Part shown: positions 10,279 to 18,156 of the stretch, one piece after another
Layout: each line of letters starts with the position of its first letter
How positions within the stretch are numbered: the stretch's first letter is position 1
NCBI RefSeq assembly: GCF_003722315.1
Contig: NZ_CP033580.1
Coordinates: forward strand, 1,425,001 to 1,489,000
Length of the DNA: 64,000 bases
Direction of reading: 5' to 3'
Source: Thermoanaerobacter ethanolicus JW 200
Lineage (GTDB): Bacteria > Bacillota > Thermoanaerobacteria > Thermoanaerobacterales > Thermoanaerobacteraceae
The notes under the pieces: model-generated
What the model was told of the DNA's origin: nothing
The model's database searches: none
What the model saw: only the letters and a program-made list of their open reading frames with translations
Made by a program: the position numbers and the translations under genes

Positions 10279-10831
10279 TATATAAGTCATTTAAAATTTT
10301 GTTTATATAATTTATAGTTTCTTGGTAAGGGGGAATACCTTGATATTTTTCTACTGATTGAGGACCAGCATTATATGCAGCTAATGCTAATCTTATGTCA
10401 TGGTAAGTATCCAACAAATTTTTTAGGTATCTTACTCCTCCATCTATATTTTGAGAAGGGTCAAAAGGATTGGATACATTTAATTCCTTTGCAGTTGAAG
10501 GCATAAGCTGCATAAGTCCCATCGCTCCTGCAGAAGAAACTGCGAATGGATTAAAATTAGACTCTGCTTTGATGACCGCTCTGATGAGATTTGCATCTAC
10601 ATTATATTTTTGACTGGCCCGTTGTATTAAATCTTCAATTTGTTGTAAATTTGTATTTTTTGATGGCGCATTATTACTCACATTTCCTGAATTGTATTGT
10701 TGATTTTCTATAGCATTGTTTAAAACTTCAGCAAAAGGTTTATCAGTGTTAAATATTTTTATATTAGCAGGGAGTCTGCTTTGAATTTCGCGAAATTTAT
10801 TTTCAATTATTTGATTTACAATATTTGTCAA
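10259..10831 (-). CDS. Lytic transglycosylase (SLT domain)
   Basis: This 190-residue protein has no clear signal peptide. A low-complexity Asn/Gln-rich N-terminal half is followed by an SLT domain ([32 protein letters not shown] split over the motif, then LALAAYNAG), with catalytic Glu in KAESNF. It resembles Bacillus YjbJ. The last five codons (RVGAE) and the stop lie inside the group II intron end. Removing the intron predicts an original ending NDLYNK, so the change is probably harmless. A good ribosome site (GGAGGGA) precedes the ATG. Confidence 0.88.
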   Translation of the reverse strand: MTNIVNQIIENKFREIQSRLPANIKIFNTDKPFAEVLNNAIENQQYNSGNVSNNAPSKNTNLQQIEDLIQRASQKYNVDANLIRAVIKAESNFNPFAVSSAGAMGLMQLMPSTAKELNVSNPFDPSQNIDGGVRYLKNLLDTYHDIRLALAAYNAGPQSVEKYQGIPPYQETINYINKILNDLYNRVGAE

Positions 10832-10947
10832 TTCAATCCCTCCTATAATATATAATTCGACAAAATTCTTCTAAAACCTCTTTTAAAAGTGCAAATTAGT
10901 AAAAAAGTCCTATTAAAATTTTTAAAGGATTTTTTAAAGGAGTATAG

Positions 10948-10953
10948 TATAAT
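10948..10953 (+). promoter_or_regulatory. Probable -10 box for SPOR-like gene
   Basis: TATAAT lies 15 bases before the first possible ATG and 36 before the second. No clear -35 box is visible. Confidence 0.4.
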
Positions 10954-10988
10954 ATAAGTAAAGGTTTATGGTAAGGGTTGATAAAGAG

Positions 10989-11759
10989 ATGAAAAACGAA
11001 AGAATGCTGGAAGTTTTAATTGTTGTATTAATAATTCCTCTAGTTTCTCTTTTAGCAGGTTATTTCATTTCAAAAGATATTGTAGAGCCTAACATTTCAA
11101 AAACAAATGACAGTGATAATCTTAAAGAGATGGTTGTTAAAGGAATTGACTTGTTTGAAGTTGTTTTAGGCAGCTATTCAGATTTTGATACTGCAAAGTA
11201 TCAGGATGATTTAATGAAGATGAAGGGAGTTTATTCCTTTGTTAGTAAAGATTCTGACAAATATTTGTTAATAGGTGGAATATTTTTAGATAGAGAACAA
11301 GCTGCTTTATTTTCTTCTTCCTTAAAGTCTCAAGGCATTTCCAGTGAAGTATATGTAAAAAGAGGGCCTTCTATAAAAATTGCATATGACAAGAAATTAA
11401 CATCAGAAATGGATGTTTTTATGAACAAATTACAAGATTTTCAACAAATTTTTGATTATATGTCGGCTCTTTCTTATAAGGCTTTTAATGACAAATTAGA
11501 AAAACAAGAATTAGAGCAATTAAAGAGAAAAGTAGATAGTTTTAAAAATAGTAAGGAGGATTTTGGAAAAGAAGAAGTGACAATACTAATACAAAAGACG
11601 ATAAAAATTGTCGATAAAGTAACAAATGATATTAAAAAAATTGAAATATCAGCTGCTTTAGAAGATGGGAATACCTTTAGTTTATTGCAAGAAAGTTTAT
11701 GGCAATCTTGTGAAGAATATAATACCTTTTTAAAGACAATTGTTACGCAGAACCAATAA
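10989..11759 (+). CDS. Membrane-anchored SPOR-like protein
   Basis: This protein of about 256 residues has one transmembrane segment (VLIVVLIIPLVSLLAGYFIS) near the N-terminus. A region resembling a SPOR repeat follows (FEVVLGSYSDFDTAKYQDDLMKM, YLLIGGIFLDREQAALFSSSLKSQG), a fold that binds denuded glycan strands. The remainder is helical and probably coiled coil. The ATG at 10989 is favoured by an AAGGG site and by a TATAAT at 10948 that leaves almost no leader for the ATG at 10968, but either is possible. The role is probably in septal or spore wall growth, by inference only. Confidence 0.7.
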   Translation: MKNERMLEVLIVVLIIPLVSLLAGYFISKDIVEPNISKTNDSDNLKEMVVKGIDLFEVVLGSYSDFDTAKYQDDLMKMKGVYSFVSKDSDKYLLIGGIFLDREQAALFSSSLKSQGISSEVYVKRGPSIKIAYDKKLTSEMDVFMNKLQDFQQIFDYMSALSYKAFNDKLEKQELEQLKRKVDSFKNSKEDFGKEEVTILIQKTIKIVDKVTNDIKKIEISAALEDGNTFSLLQESLWQSCEEYNTFLKTIVTQNQ

Positions 11760-11773
11760 TGAGGTGTTAAGGT

Positions 11774-12127
11774 ATGAAATTAAAAGAGGTAAAAGAAATT
11801 TTAAATGCAGAAGTTATGGTAGGGGAAGAAAAATTAGAAGAAGAAGTGTTTACTGCCTGTGGAGCAGACTTGATGAGTGATGTTTTGGCCTCAAAGGACG
11901 AAAAGGCTGTGCTTTTGACAGGGCTTACTAATGTGCAGGTTATAAGAACTGCAGAAGTAGTGGGAGATATTAAATGTATAGTGTTTGTAAGAGGTAAGAC
12001 TCCGGGAGAGGACATATTGGAACTTGCTAAAAAAGCAGGACTTGTGATAATGAAAACAAGACATCCTCTTTATATTGCCTGTGGCCTTTTGTATTCTAAT
12101 GGCCTTACTTGTAGAAGTGGTGAATGA
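11774..12127 (+). CDS. DRTGG-domain protein
   Basis: This 117-residue protein is a stand-alone DRTGG-like domain (MKLKEVKEILNAEVMVGEEKLEEEV, then ADLMSDVLA and VLLTGLTNVQVIRTAEV). Such domains are found next to phosphotransacetylase and HPr-kinase-like modules and in Thermoanaerobacter hydrogenase loci; their ligand is uncertain. It heads the hydrogenase regulatory run and ends one base before the next start. A second member of the family lies at 15525. Confidence 0.8.
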   Translation: MKLKEVKEILNAEVMVGEEKLEEEVFTACGADLMSDVLASKDEKAVLLTGLTNVQVIRTAEVVGDIKCIVFVRGKTPGEDILELAKKAGLVIMKTRHPLYIACGLLYSNGLTCRSGE

Positions 12128-12128
12128 A

Positions 12129-12548
12129 ATGGTACTTTATAGTTTAGATTTTGATGTTAAAGCGAGAGATTTTGATTCTGCAGGAGAGGTTTCCAGCAAT
12201 TTGAGAGCAGTGTTAAAACAGCTTTCCTTAAATCCAGATGTTGTAAGGAGAAGTTGCATAGCTTGTTATGAAGCAGAGATGAATATAATAATTCATTCTT
12301 ATGGAGGTCACATGAAAATAGAAATTTTTGGCGATAAAATACGCATAACTGCAGAAGACACAGGTCCTGGAATAGAAGACATTGAACTTGCCATGAAAGA
12401 AGGATATTCTACTGCTCCTGAAGAGATAAGGGAAATGGGATTTGGAGCCGGCATGGGGCTTCCTAATATGAAGGAAAATTCGGATTTCATGGAGATAAAA
12501 AGCAGTAAAGAGGGAACAACTGTGGTGATGGAAATTTTATTTAAGTAG
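12129..12548 (+). CDS. Anti-sigma-factor-like GHKL ATPase
   Basis: This 139-residue protein has the Bergerat (GHKL) ATP-binding fold: ACYEAEMNIIIHSYGG (N box), ITAEDTGPGIEDIE (G1) and GFGAGMGLPNMKENSD (G2). It resembles RsbW/SpoIIAB serine kinases. It sits directly before the sensory hydrogenase gene, so it may pass on that protein's signal, which is an inference. The ATG at 12129 is preferred because the longer frame overlaps the preceding gene. Confidence 0.85.
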   Translation: MVLYSLDFDVKARDFDSAGEVSSNLRAVLKQLSLNPDVVRRSCIACYEAEMNIIIHSYGGHMKIEIFGDKIRITAEDTGPGIEDIELAMKEGYSTAPEEIREMGFGAGMGLPNMKENSDFMEIKSSKEGTTVVMEILFK

Positions 12549-12556
12549 GTGATAAA

Positions 12557-13870
12557 ATGTCATATTTTCACTCTGTGACATTAGATAAGGATAGATGTAG
12601 AGGGTGTACTAATTGCATAAAAAGATGTCCTACAGAGGCAATAAGGGTAAGAGATGGGAAAGCAAGGATTATAAATGAAAGGTGCATAGATTGTGGTGAA
12701 TGTATACGTGTGTGCCCATATCATGCTAAATTGGCGGTAACTGATAGTTTGGATATGATGAAAAATTTTAAGTACAAGATTGCACTTCCTGCTCCTTCTT
12801 TATATGGACAATTTAGGGATTTAACTATTAATCAAATATTGAGTGCTTTACTGGATATAGGATTTGATGAGGTTTTTGAAGTAGCATATGCTGCTGAAAT
12901 TGTTTCTAAGTTTACGCGGGAAGCATTGGCAAAAGGGAATTTAAAAAAGCCAGTTATATCTTCTGCTTGTCCTGCTGTTGTGCGACTTGTACAAATCAAA
13001 TTTCCTTCTTTGATTGATAATTTATTGGATATATGTTCTCCTATGGATACTGCGGCAATATTAGCGAAAAAGGAGGCAATTAAAAAGACGGGACTAAATG
13101 AAGAGGAAATAGGAGTTTTTTTCATTTCCCCTTGTGCTGCAAAAGTGACAAGTGGGAAAAATCCTATTGGTATAGAAAAATCCAAAATTGATGGGGTTTT
13201 TTCTATGAAAGAAATATATGGCCTAATCATTGAAAAAGCTAAGACTACTGTTGTCAGAGATTTAAGCAAAGCTTCTATGATAGGTGTTGGATGGGCAAAC
13301 TCTGGTGGAGAAGCATTTGGTACTTTTACAGAAAATAGTATTTATGTAGACGGGATACACAATGTTGTAGATGTTCTAGAAGAGATTGAATTAGGAAAAT
13401 TGAACGATTTAGACTTTTTTGAAGGGCTTGCATGTATCGGTGGGTGTATTGGTGGACCTTTGACTGTTGAAAATAATTTTGTGGCCAAAAACAGAATAAG
13501 AAAACTGACGGAAAAACTTCCCAAAAGAGAAGAGCCTATGTTTGATGAGAAAGATATTGATTTTGAAGAGGTGAAATGGAAAAAGAAAATAGAAAAAAGT
13601 GAAGTTATGAAGTTGGACAAAGACATTTCTAAGGCGCTCGAAATGATGAAACAAATAGACACACAATACAAAGCCTTACCAGGACTTGACTGTGGTTCTT
13701 GTGGTTCACCTACTTGTAGGGCATTGGCAGAAGATATAGTGAAAGGTTATGCTACGGAATATGATTGCATTTTTATATTAAAAGACAAAATAAAAAATTT
13801 GTCTCAAGAATTAAATGAACTTGCAGGTAAAATTCCTCCAGTTTTAAGTGATAGGGATGTGCAAAATTAA
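12557..13870 (+). CDS. hydS: Group D putative sensory [FeFe]-hydrogenase
   Basis: This 437-residue protein has two N-terminal [4Fe-4S] motifs (CRGCTNCIKRCP, CIDCGECIRVCP), an H-cluster domain and a C-terminal cysteine motif (CGSCGSPTCRALAEDI). The three H-cluster loops are altered: SSACPAVV, SPCAAKV and LACIGGCIGGP, with Ala at the usual proton-relay Cys. No PAS domain is present. This matches the group D sensory type known from Thermoanaerobacter mathranii (TamHydS). IS copy 1 inserted at the extreme 3' end; excising it with one target copy gives the ending PPVLSEGKE, so only the last few residues changed. Confidence 0.88.
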   Translation: MSYFHSVTLDKDRCRGCTNCIKRCPTEAIRVRDGKARIINERCIDCGECIRVCPYHAKLAVTDSLDMMKNFKYKIALPAPSLYGQFRDLTINQILSALLDIGFDEVFEVAYAAEIVSKFTREALAKGNLKKPVISSACPAVVRLVQIKFPSLIDNLLDICSPMDTAAILAKKEAIKKTGLNEEEIGVFFISPCAAKVTSGKNPIGIEKSKIDGVFSMKEIYGLIIEKAKTTVVRDLSKASMIGVGWANSGGEAFGTFTENSIYVDGIHNVVDVLEEIELGKLNDLDFFEGLACIGGCIGGPLTVENNFVAKNRIRKLTEKLPKREEPMFDEKDIDFEEVKWKKKIEKSEVMKLDKDISKALEMMKQIDTQYKALPGLDCGSCGSPTCRALAEDIVKGYATEYDCIFILKDKIKNLSQELNELAGKIPPVLSDRDVQN

Positions 13871-15497
13871 TTAAAATAATCATAATCAAAAACCAAAATA
13901 TGTATTACATACAATATATAGTAATCAACACTGACAATCAAACATAAAGGAAGTGGTAAGGGAAAAGAAAAGACAAAAAGAGGAGCTAAAAAAGGGCATA
14001 AATATCCTGTAGAAGTCAAATGTTAAAAAATGGCATGAAATAGATTCAATAAAAATTAGGCCGATTGCATCAAAGCAACAAGAGATCTAAACTCATCATA
14101 TTTGCCCAATTTAATAGCTACAATAGCGACAGTAAGCAAAGTAATATGGCCAAAAGTATTAAGGTTGCTCACAGAATTAATATTTCTAACATAAGCCTTT
14201 TCAAAATCCAGAGCTTTAAAGCGGGAATTATATCTTTCTGATTCAATTCTCAATTTGTAGACGGCCTTAAAATATAGGGAGTCTCTATTAATAGAGGACC
14301 TATAATCAGAAGATATAATAGCATACTTAGTACAGCCTCTATGCTTTTTGCCATTAAAATATTTAGGATGATTTATAGGGCAGGCAGAATCATCCTTAGA
14401 ATTACAGAACTTGCAAACAAATTTTTGCTTAATAAAACCATCAAAATATTGCTTGCCATCTTTAAGCATTTTAATACCCGCTTCACAGACCATATAACCA
14501 TCATCAGTCAGAGGGGGATTTTTAGAATTACGCTTGTTAAGAGGAATAAAGCAATGACCGTGGAGAATATTTCTAACATAATTATAAAGTTTCTTAACAT
14601 CATAGCCTTTATCAGCAATAAAATTAACATACTTAAGGTTAAACCACTTATTAGTCTTCTCAAGCAAAGATAAAGCGGCTTCAAAATCAGGGGCATCAGC
14701 GGGGGTAGTAGTTTCAGCGATGGGTAAACCAGAGATAGCATCAACAATAATGTGATTTTTATAGCCCCAATAAAACTTATAGCGTTTATTAGAAGAATCG
14801 TTAGAAGCAGAATAAACGCCTAATTTACAATCCTTATCTGACTTAGGCTGATTATCTTTAGAGAATTTATTTTTAGAAAAAGACTTAGGGTTATTTAACT
14901 TAGTGTTAGCTTTAATAGGGGTAGAATCCATGGAAATAAACTCACCGGAGATAATACCCATATTTTTGAGGATATTGACCTGATTTTGAAAAATAGAGGT
15001 CAAATAATCATGAGAGAAGTCATTAATAAAACGGCGAAAAGTCCAATAAGAAGGAAGAGGTTTAGAAATGTCGAAGCCACAAAGATGAGCAATGATAAGA
15101 TTATTGCGGAGATAATCTAAAAGGTCAGAAATTGTGCCGAATCTTTCAGCTTTCATGACAATAAAAGCTCTAAAAAGTGCATGGTGAGAATAACCCTTAC
15201 GGCCAGGACTAGAGGAAGGGAATTCAGGTATTGAAGACAGGTCAAGATTTTCAAACATAGAAGAATAGAAATCAATTTTAGACTGAGAGGTAAAGAGTTC
15301 AGGTATATTTAAAAGCAATTGAAGCTGGTACATGTAGAATTTCCTCCTTCTTAAAAAATTTTTTATAGTGTATATATAATAATTCGACAAATGGGAGGGG
15401 AAATCCTACATAAAAGATAAAAAATTCAAGAGTGATAGGAAAAAAGTATGTCTGTAGAATGGCTTAAATTAAGGCTTCTGAATTTTGCACAAGTCTA
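13852..15497 (-). mobile_element. IS element copy 1 (IS4/IS5-type DDE)
   Basis: The element runs TAGGGATGTGCAAAAT to ATTTTGCACAAGTCTA, an imperfect terminal inverted repeat. It is flanked by the 8-bp direct repeat TTAAGTGA (13844-13851 and 15498-15505). The same 1.65-kb element recurs at 41771. It sits at the hydS stop codon and points against the operon, so it may reduce read-through from hydS into the DRTGG and PHP genes. Its own stop codon ends hydS. Confidence 0.92.
14056..15333 (-). CDS. DDE transposase, IS copy 1
   Basis: This 425-residue transposase has an N-terminal DUF772-like helical domain (SPGRKGYSHHALFRAFIVMK, FGTISDLLDYLRNN) and a DDE core (FISMDSTPIKANTK, VNFIADKGYD, then a C-terminal RYNSRFKALDFEKAYVR region with the Glu). 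A zinc-ribbon-like CKFCNSKDDSACP segment lies between. I chose the ATG at 15333 because AAGGAGG precedes it. It is about 97% identical by eye to the copy at 41975. Assignment to a named IS family is uncertain. Confidence 0.9.
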   Translation of the reverse strand: MYQLQLLLNIPELFTSQSKIDFYSSMFENLDLSSIPEFPSSSPGRKGYSHHALFRAFIVMKAERFGTISDLLDYLRNNLIIAHLCGFDISKPLPSYWTFRRFINDFSHDYLTSIFQNQVNILKNMGIISGEFISMDSTPIKANTKLNNPKSFSKNKFSKDNQPKSDKDCKLGVYSASNDSSNKRYKFYWGYKNHIIVDAISGLPIAETTTPADAPDFEAALSLLEKTNKWFNLKYVNFIADKGYDVKKLYNYVRNILHGHCFIPLNKRNSKNPPLTDDGYMVCEAGIKMLKDGKQYFDGFIKQKFVCKFCNSKDDSACPINHPKYFNGKKHRGCTKYAIISSDYRSSINRDSLYFKAVYKLRIESERYNSRFKALDFEKAYVRNINSVSNLNTFGHITLLTVAIVAIKLGKYDEFRSLVALMQSA

Positions 15498-15524
15498 TTA
15501 AGTGAGGGAAAGGAGTGAAATGTT

Positions 15525-15860
15525 ATGAGGATAAAAGTAGCTGATCTTGTCAACAGAGGATTTAAATTAGTTGCAGGGGGCAACGGAATTGACAAAGAAA
15601 TTGAGGGGGTGTATATATGCGACCTTTTAAGTTGGGTTATGGCCCATGCAAAAGCAAAGAGCGCCTGGATAACAATTCAAACTCATGTAAATATCGTAGC
15701 AGTAGCTTTGTTGGCCGAAATAAGTTGTATAATAATTCCTGAAGATGCGAAATTAGATGAAGAAGCTAAGAAAAAGGCTGATGAAGAAGGCATCCCTATA
15801 TTAAGTTTTACAGGGACTTCTTATGAAGCGGCAATAACTTTGTACGAGATGATGAAATGA
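15525..15860 (+). CDS. DRTGG-domain protein
   Basis: This 111-residue protein (MRIKVADLVNRGFKLVAGG, ICDLLSWVMAHAKAKSAWIT, then VALLAEISCIIIPED) is a second small DRTGG-type protein. A strong GGAAAGGAG site lies upstream. Before the IS insertion it would have started 23 bases after hydS, in one operon. Its TGA overlaps the next ATG, which implies coupled translation. The biochemical role is unknown. Confidence 0.8.
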   Translation: MRIKVADLVNRGFKLVAGGNGIDKEIEGVYICDLLSWVMAHAKAKSAWITIQTHVNIVAVALLAEISCIIIPEDAKLDEEAKKKADEEGIPILSFTGTSYEAAITLYEMMK

Positions 15861-16561
15861 TGCTTTATTATGATTTGCACATTCATACGGCTTTATCCCC
15901 TTGCGCTTCTGATGATATGACTCCTAACAATATTGTCAATATGGCTTCTATAAAAGGACTTGATGTAATAGCTATAACAGACCACAACAGCGCAAAAAAT
16001 GTGAAAGCTGTGTATAATCTTGGATTAAAAAAAGGCTTGATAGTAGTGCCTGGTATAGAGGTACAGACAAGAGAAGAGGTTCACATACTTTGTTATTTTT
16101 ATTCAGTAGATGAATGTGCAAAATTTAGTGAAATTATTAACGAAAATTTGATAAAAATTAAAAATGAAAAAACAATCTTTGGGAATCAATTTGTAATGGA
16201 TGAAGAAGATAATGTTATAGAAGAAATAGATTACTCATTGTTAATTTCGTCAAATTTGAGCATTAATGAAATTTTTGAATACATGGAGGGCAAGGGGGTA
16301 GCAGTCCCTGCCCATGTAGATCGGCCTTCCTATAGCATTGTATCAAATCTTGGATTTATTCCTAATATTAAAAATTTAACAACAATTGAGATATCAAAAG
16401 GTATTGTGACAGAAAATTTTTTACACTCATATCCTGAATATGGAAAATATAAAATTATAAGGTCTTCGGATGCTCATTATTTAGGAGATATTTCTGAAAG
16501 AGAAGAATTCCTACCATGCGAGTTTGGATTAAAAAGCATTGTAGATTGGCTTTATGGCTAA
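15857..16561 (+). CDS. PHP-domain phosphoesterase
   Basis: This 234-residue protein has the PHP metal-binding motifs: DLHIHTALSPC, AITDHNSAKN, GIEVQTREEVHILCYF, VPAHVDRPSYS and SSDAHYLGD. These belong to the polymerase-and-histidinol-phosphatase family of metal-dependent phosphoesterases. The substrate is unknown. Translation is coupled to the DRTGG gene by an ATGA overlap. PHP genes sit next to the hydrogenase genes in related genomes, so a regulatory nucleotide or phosphate role is possible. Confidence 0.87.
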   Translation: MMLYYDLHIHTALSPCASDDMTPNNIVNMASIKGLDVIAITDHNSAKNVKAVYNLGLKKGLIVVPGIEVQTREEVHILCYFYSVDECAKFSEIINENLIKIKNEKTIFGNQFVMDEEDNVIEEIDYSLLISSNLSINEIFEYMEGKGVAVPAHVDRPSYSIVSNLGFIPNIKNLTTIEISKGIVTENFLHSYPEYGKYKIIRSSDAHYLGDISEREEFLPCEFGLKSIVDWLYG

Positions 16562-16646
16562 TATTTTTTGTAATCCTACTAAATTAGTTGGGATTATCAG
16601 AAAATAAAAATTTTTTTATAAAAACTTGTTAAAAATTTAATAAAGT

Positions 16647-16657
16647 TATGATATAAT
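16647..16657 (+). promoter_or_regulatory. Extended -10 promoter of the hydCDBA operon
   Basis: TGATATAAT is an extended -10 box 75 bases before hydC. A TTAAAA lies 17 bases upstream as a weak -35. It suggests the structural genes can be transcribed apart from the regulatory genes. Confidence 0.6.
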
Positions 16658-16731
16658 ATTAACGAATAGTGAACAAAAAGTTTACAAAAGATATGGGATA
16701 TGAAATTTTTAATTCACAAGGAGGGAAATAA

Positions 16732-17214
16732 ATGGAGACCTTATACCAAAAATTCGGTAAAGAGAAAGTAGAGAGGTTTAAAAAGGCTTTAGAGGAATTA
16801 AAAAATATCCCTGGCTCTTTGATTGCAATTATGAATGAGGCTCAAGAAATTTTTGGATATCTTCCTATTGAAGTTCAACTTTATATTTCAAAAGAAATGA
16901 ATGTGCCTTTGACAGAAATATTCGGAATAGCTACTTTTTATTCAAGGTTTACCTTAAAGCCTTCGGGTAAATACAAGATCAATTTGTGTATGGGAACAGC
17001 TTGTTATGTAAGAGGAGCTGCAATGGTATTGGGAAAAATAAAAGAGAAATTGGGAATTCAAGTAGGCGAAACAACTCCAGACGGGAAATTTTCTTTAGAA
17101 CCTACTAGGTGTCTTGGAGCTTGCGGATTGGCTCCTGTTATGATGATAAATGGTGAAGTTTTTGGAAGATTAACTCCTGATGATGTGGATGAAATATTAA
17201 GTAAATTTGAGTAA
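16732..17214 (+). CDS. hydC: NAD-linked hydrogenase subunit HydC (NuoE-like)
   Basis: This 160-residue protein is a NuoE-like thioredoxin-fold [2Fe-2S] subunit. The four cysteine ligands are in CMGTACYVRGA and CLGACGLAP, and FGIATFYSRF is typical of the family. With HydA, HydB and HydD it forms the NAD(H)/ferredoxin-dependent [FeFe] hydrogenase. It follows a good GGAGGGAAAT site and is the first gene of the structural operon. Confidence 0.93.
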   Translation: METLYQKFGKEKVERFKKALEELKNIPGSLIAIMNEAQEIFGYLPIEVQLYISKEMNVPLTEIFGIATFYSRFTLKPSGKYKINLCMGTACYVRGAAMVLGKIKEKLGIQVGETTPDGKFSLEPTRCLGACGLAPVMMINGEVFGRLTPDDVDEILSKFE

Positions 17215-17227
17215 GAGTTTGATTGTT

Positions 17228-17773
17228 ATGAAAGAATTAGCTCTTTATATATTAGATTTGTCACAAAATAGCATAAGAGCAGGAGCAAAAAATATTTATA
17301 TTGAAATAAATATAGATACTTCAAAAGATATGCTTAAAGTATCTATAGAAGATGATGGATGTGGAATGAATGAAAAATTTCTAAAAAAAGTCACAGACCC
17401 TTTTATAACCACAAGAAAGGAAAGAAAAGTAGGACTTGGAATTCCCCTCTTTAAGGAGCTTGCCCAGCTGTGTGAAGGAAACTTTGAAATTCTTTCTGAG
17501 GAAGGAAAAGGAACAAAAATAATAGGTACTTTTAAACTTTCCAGTGTAGACCTTGTTCCAATAGGAGATATGGCTTCAACAATTGTATCTTTGATATTAT
17601 CTGCACCAGAGGTCGACATTGTGTATAAATACAGCAAAGATGGCTATGAGTTTTTGTTTGATACTAAAGAACTCAGAAAAGTGCTAAAAGAAGTCAGTTT
17701 AAATGATATTAAGGTATTAAATTGGATAAAGGAATATGTAAAAGAGAATATGAAAGGTGATATGGAGGTGTAA
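17228..17773 (+). CDS. GHKL ATP-binding protein in hydrogenase operon
   Basis: This 181-residue protein has a histidine-kinase-type ATPase fold (LDLSQNSIRAGA as N box, IEDDGCGM as G1, VGLGIPLFKEL as G2, GKGTKIIGTF as the last strand). It has no visible phospho-acceptor domain. It lies between hydC and hydD, as in other Firmicute hydrogenase loci, and probably has a regulatory role. The start is uncertain: ATG at 17228, or the TTG at 17207 overlapping hydC. Confidence 0.82.
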   Translation: MKELALYILDLSQNSIRAGAKNIYIEINIDTSKDMLKVSIEDDGCGMNEKFLKKVTDPFITTRKERKVGLGIPLFKELAQLCEGNFEILSEEGKGTKIIGTFKLSSVDLVPIGDMASTIVSLILSAPEVDIVYKYSKDGYEFLFDTKELRKVLKEVSLNDIKVLNWIKEYVKENMKGDMEV

Positions 17774-17775
17774 TA

Positions 17776-18141
17776 ATGAAATCTATAGAAGAATTAGAAA
17801 AAATCAGGAAAGAGACATTGGAAAAAATCAATTTGAGAAAAGATAGGTCAGGCATAAGGATTGCCGTTGGAATGGCTACTTGTGGTATTGCGGCAGGAGC
17901 AAGGCCTGTCATGATGGCGATATTAGATGAGCTCAGTAAAAGGAATGTGACTGATGTAATTGTCACAGAGACTGGTTGTATAGGTATGTGTAAACTAGAA
18001 CCTATTGTAGATGTTTATGTTCCAGGACAAGAAAAAGTAACCTACGTAAAGGTTGATGAGAAAAAGGCAAGACAAATAGTTGTTGAACATGTTATAAATG
18101 GTCATCCAATCAGAGAATGGACTATTGAAAATTACGAATAG
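17776..18141 (+). CDS. hydD: Hydrogenase [2Fe-2S] subunit HydD
   Basis: This 121-residue protein is a thioredoxin-like [2Fe-2S] ferredoxin. Cys ligands are visible in ATCGIAAGARPV and TGCIGMCKLEP. It resembles HndB of Desulfovibrio and corresponds to HydD of the four-subunit T. tengcongensis enzyme. It probably carries electrons within the complex. It is separated from the ATPase gene by two bases and from hydB by 15. Confidence 0.88.
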   Translation: MKSIEELEKIRKETLEKINLRKDRSGIRIAVGMATCGIAAGARPVMMAILDELSKRNVTDVIVTETGCIGMCKLEPIVDVYVPGQEKVTYVKVDEKKARQIVVEHVINGHPIREWTIENYE

Positions 18142-18156
18142 AGGAGGGGAAATAGC

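Noticed and set aside
14341-14673. Plus-strand ORF inside both IS copies
   Set aside because: It is antisense to the transposase gene, lacks a start signal, and is repeated only because the IS is repeated.
16568-16600. Terminator after the PHP gene
   Set aside because: A weak ATCC/GGAT stem exists but it contains mismatches and no T-run follows directly.
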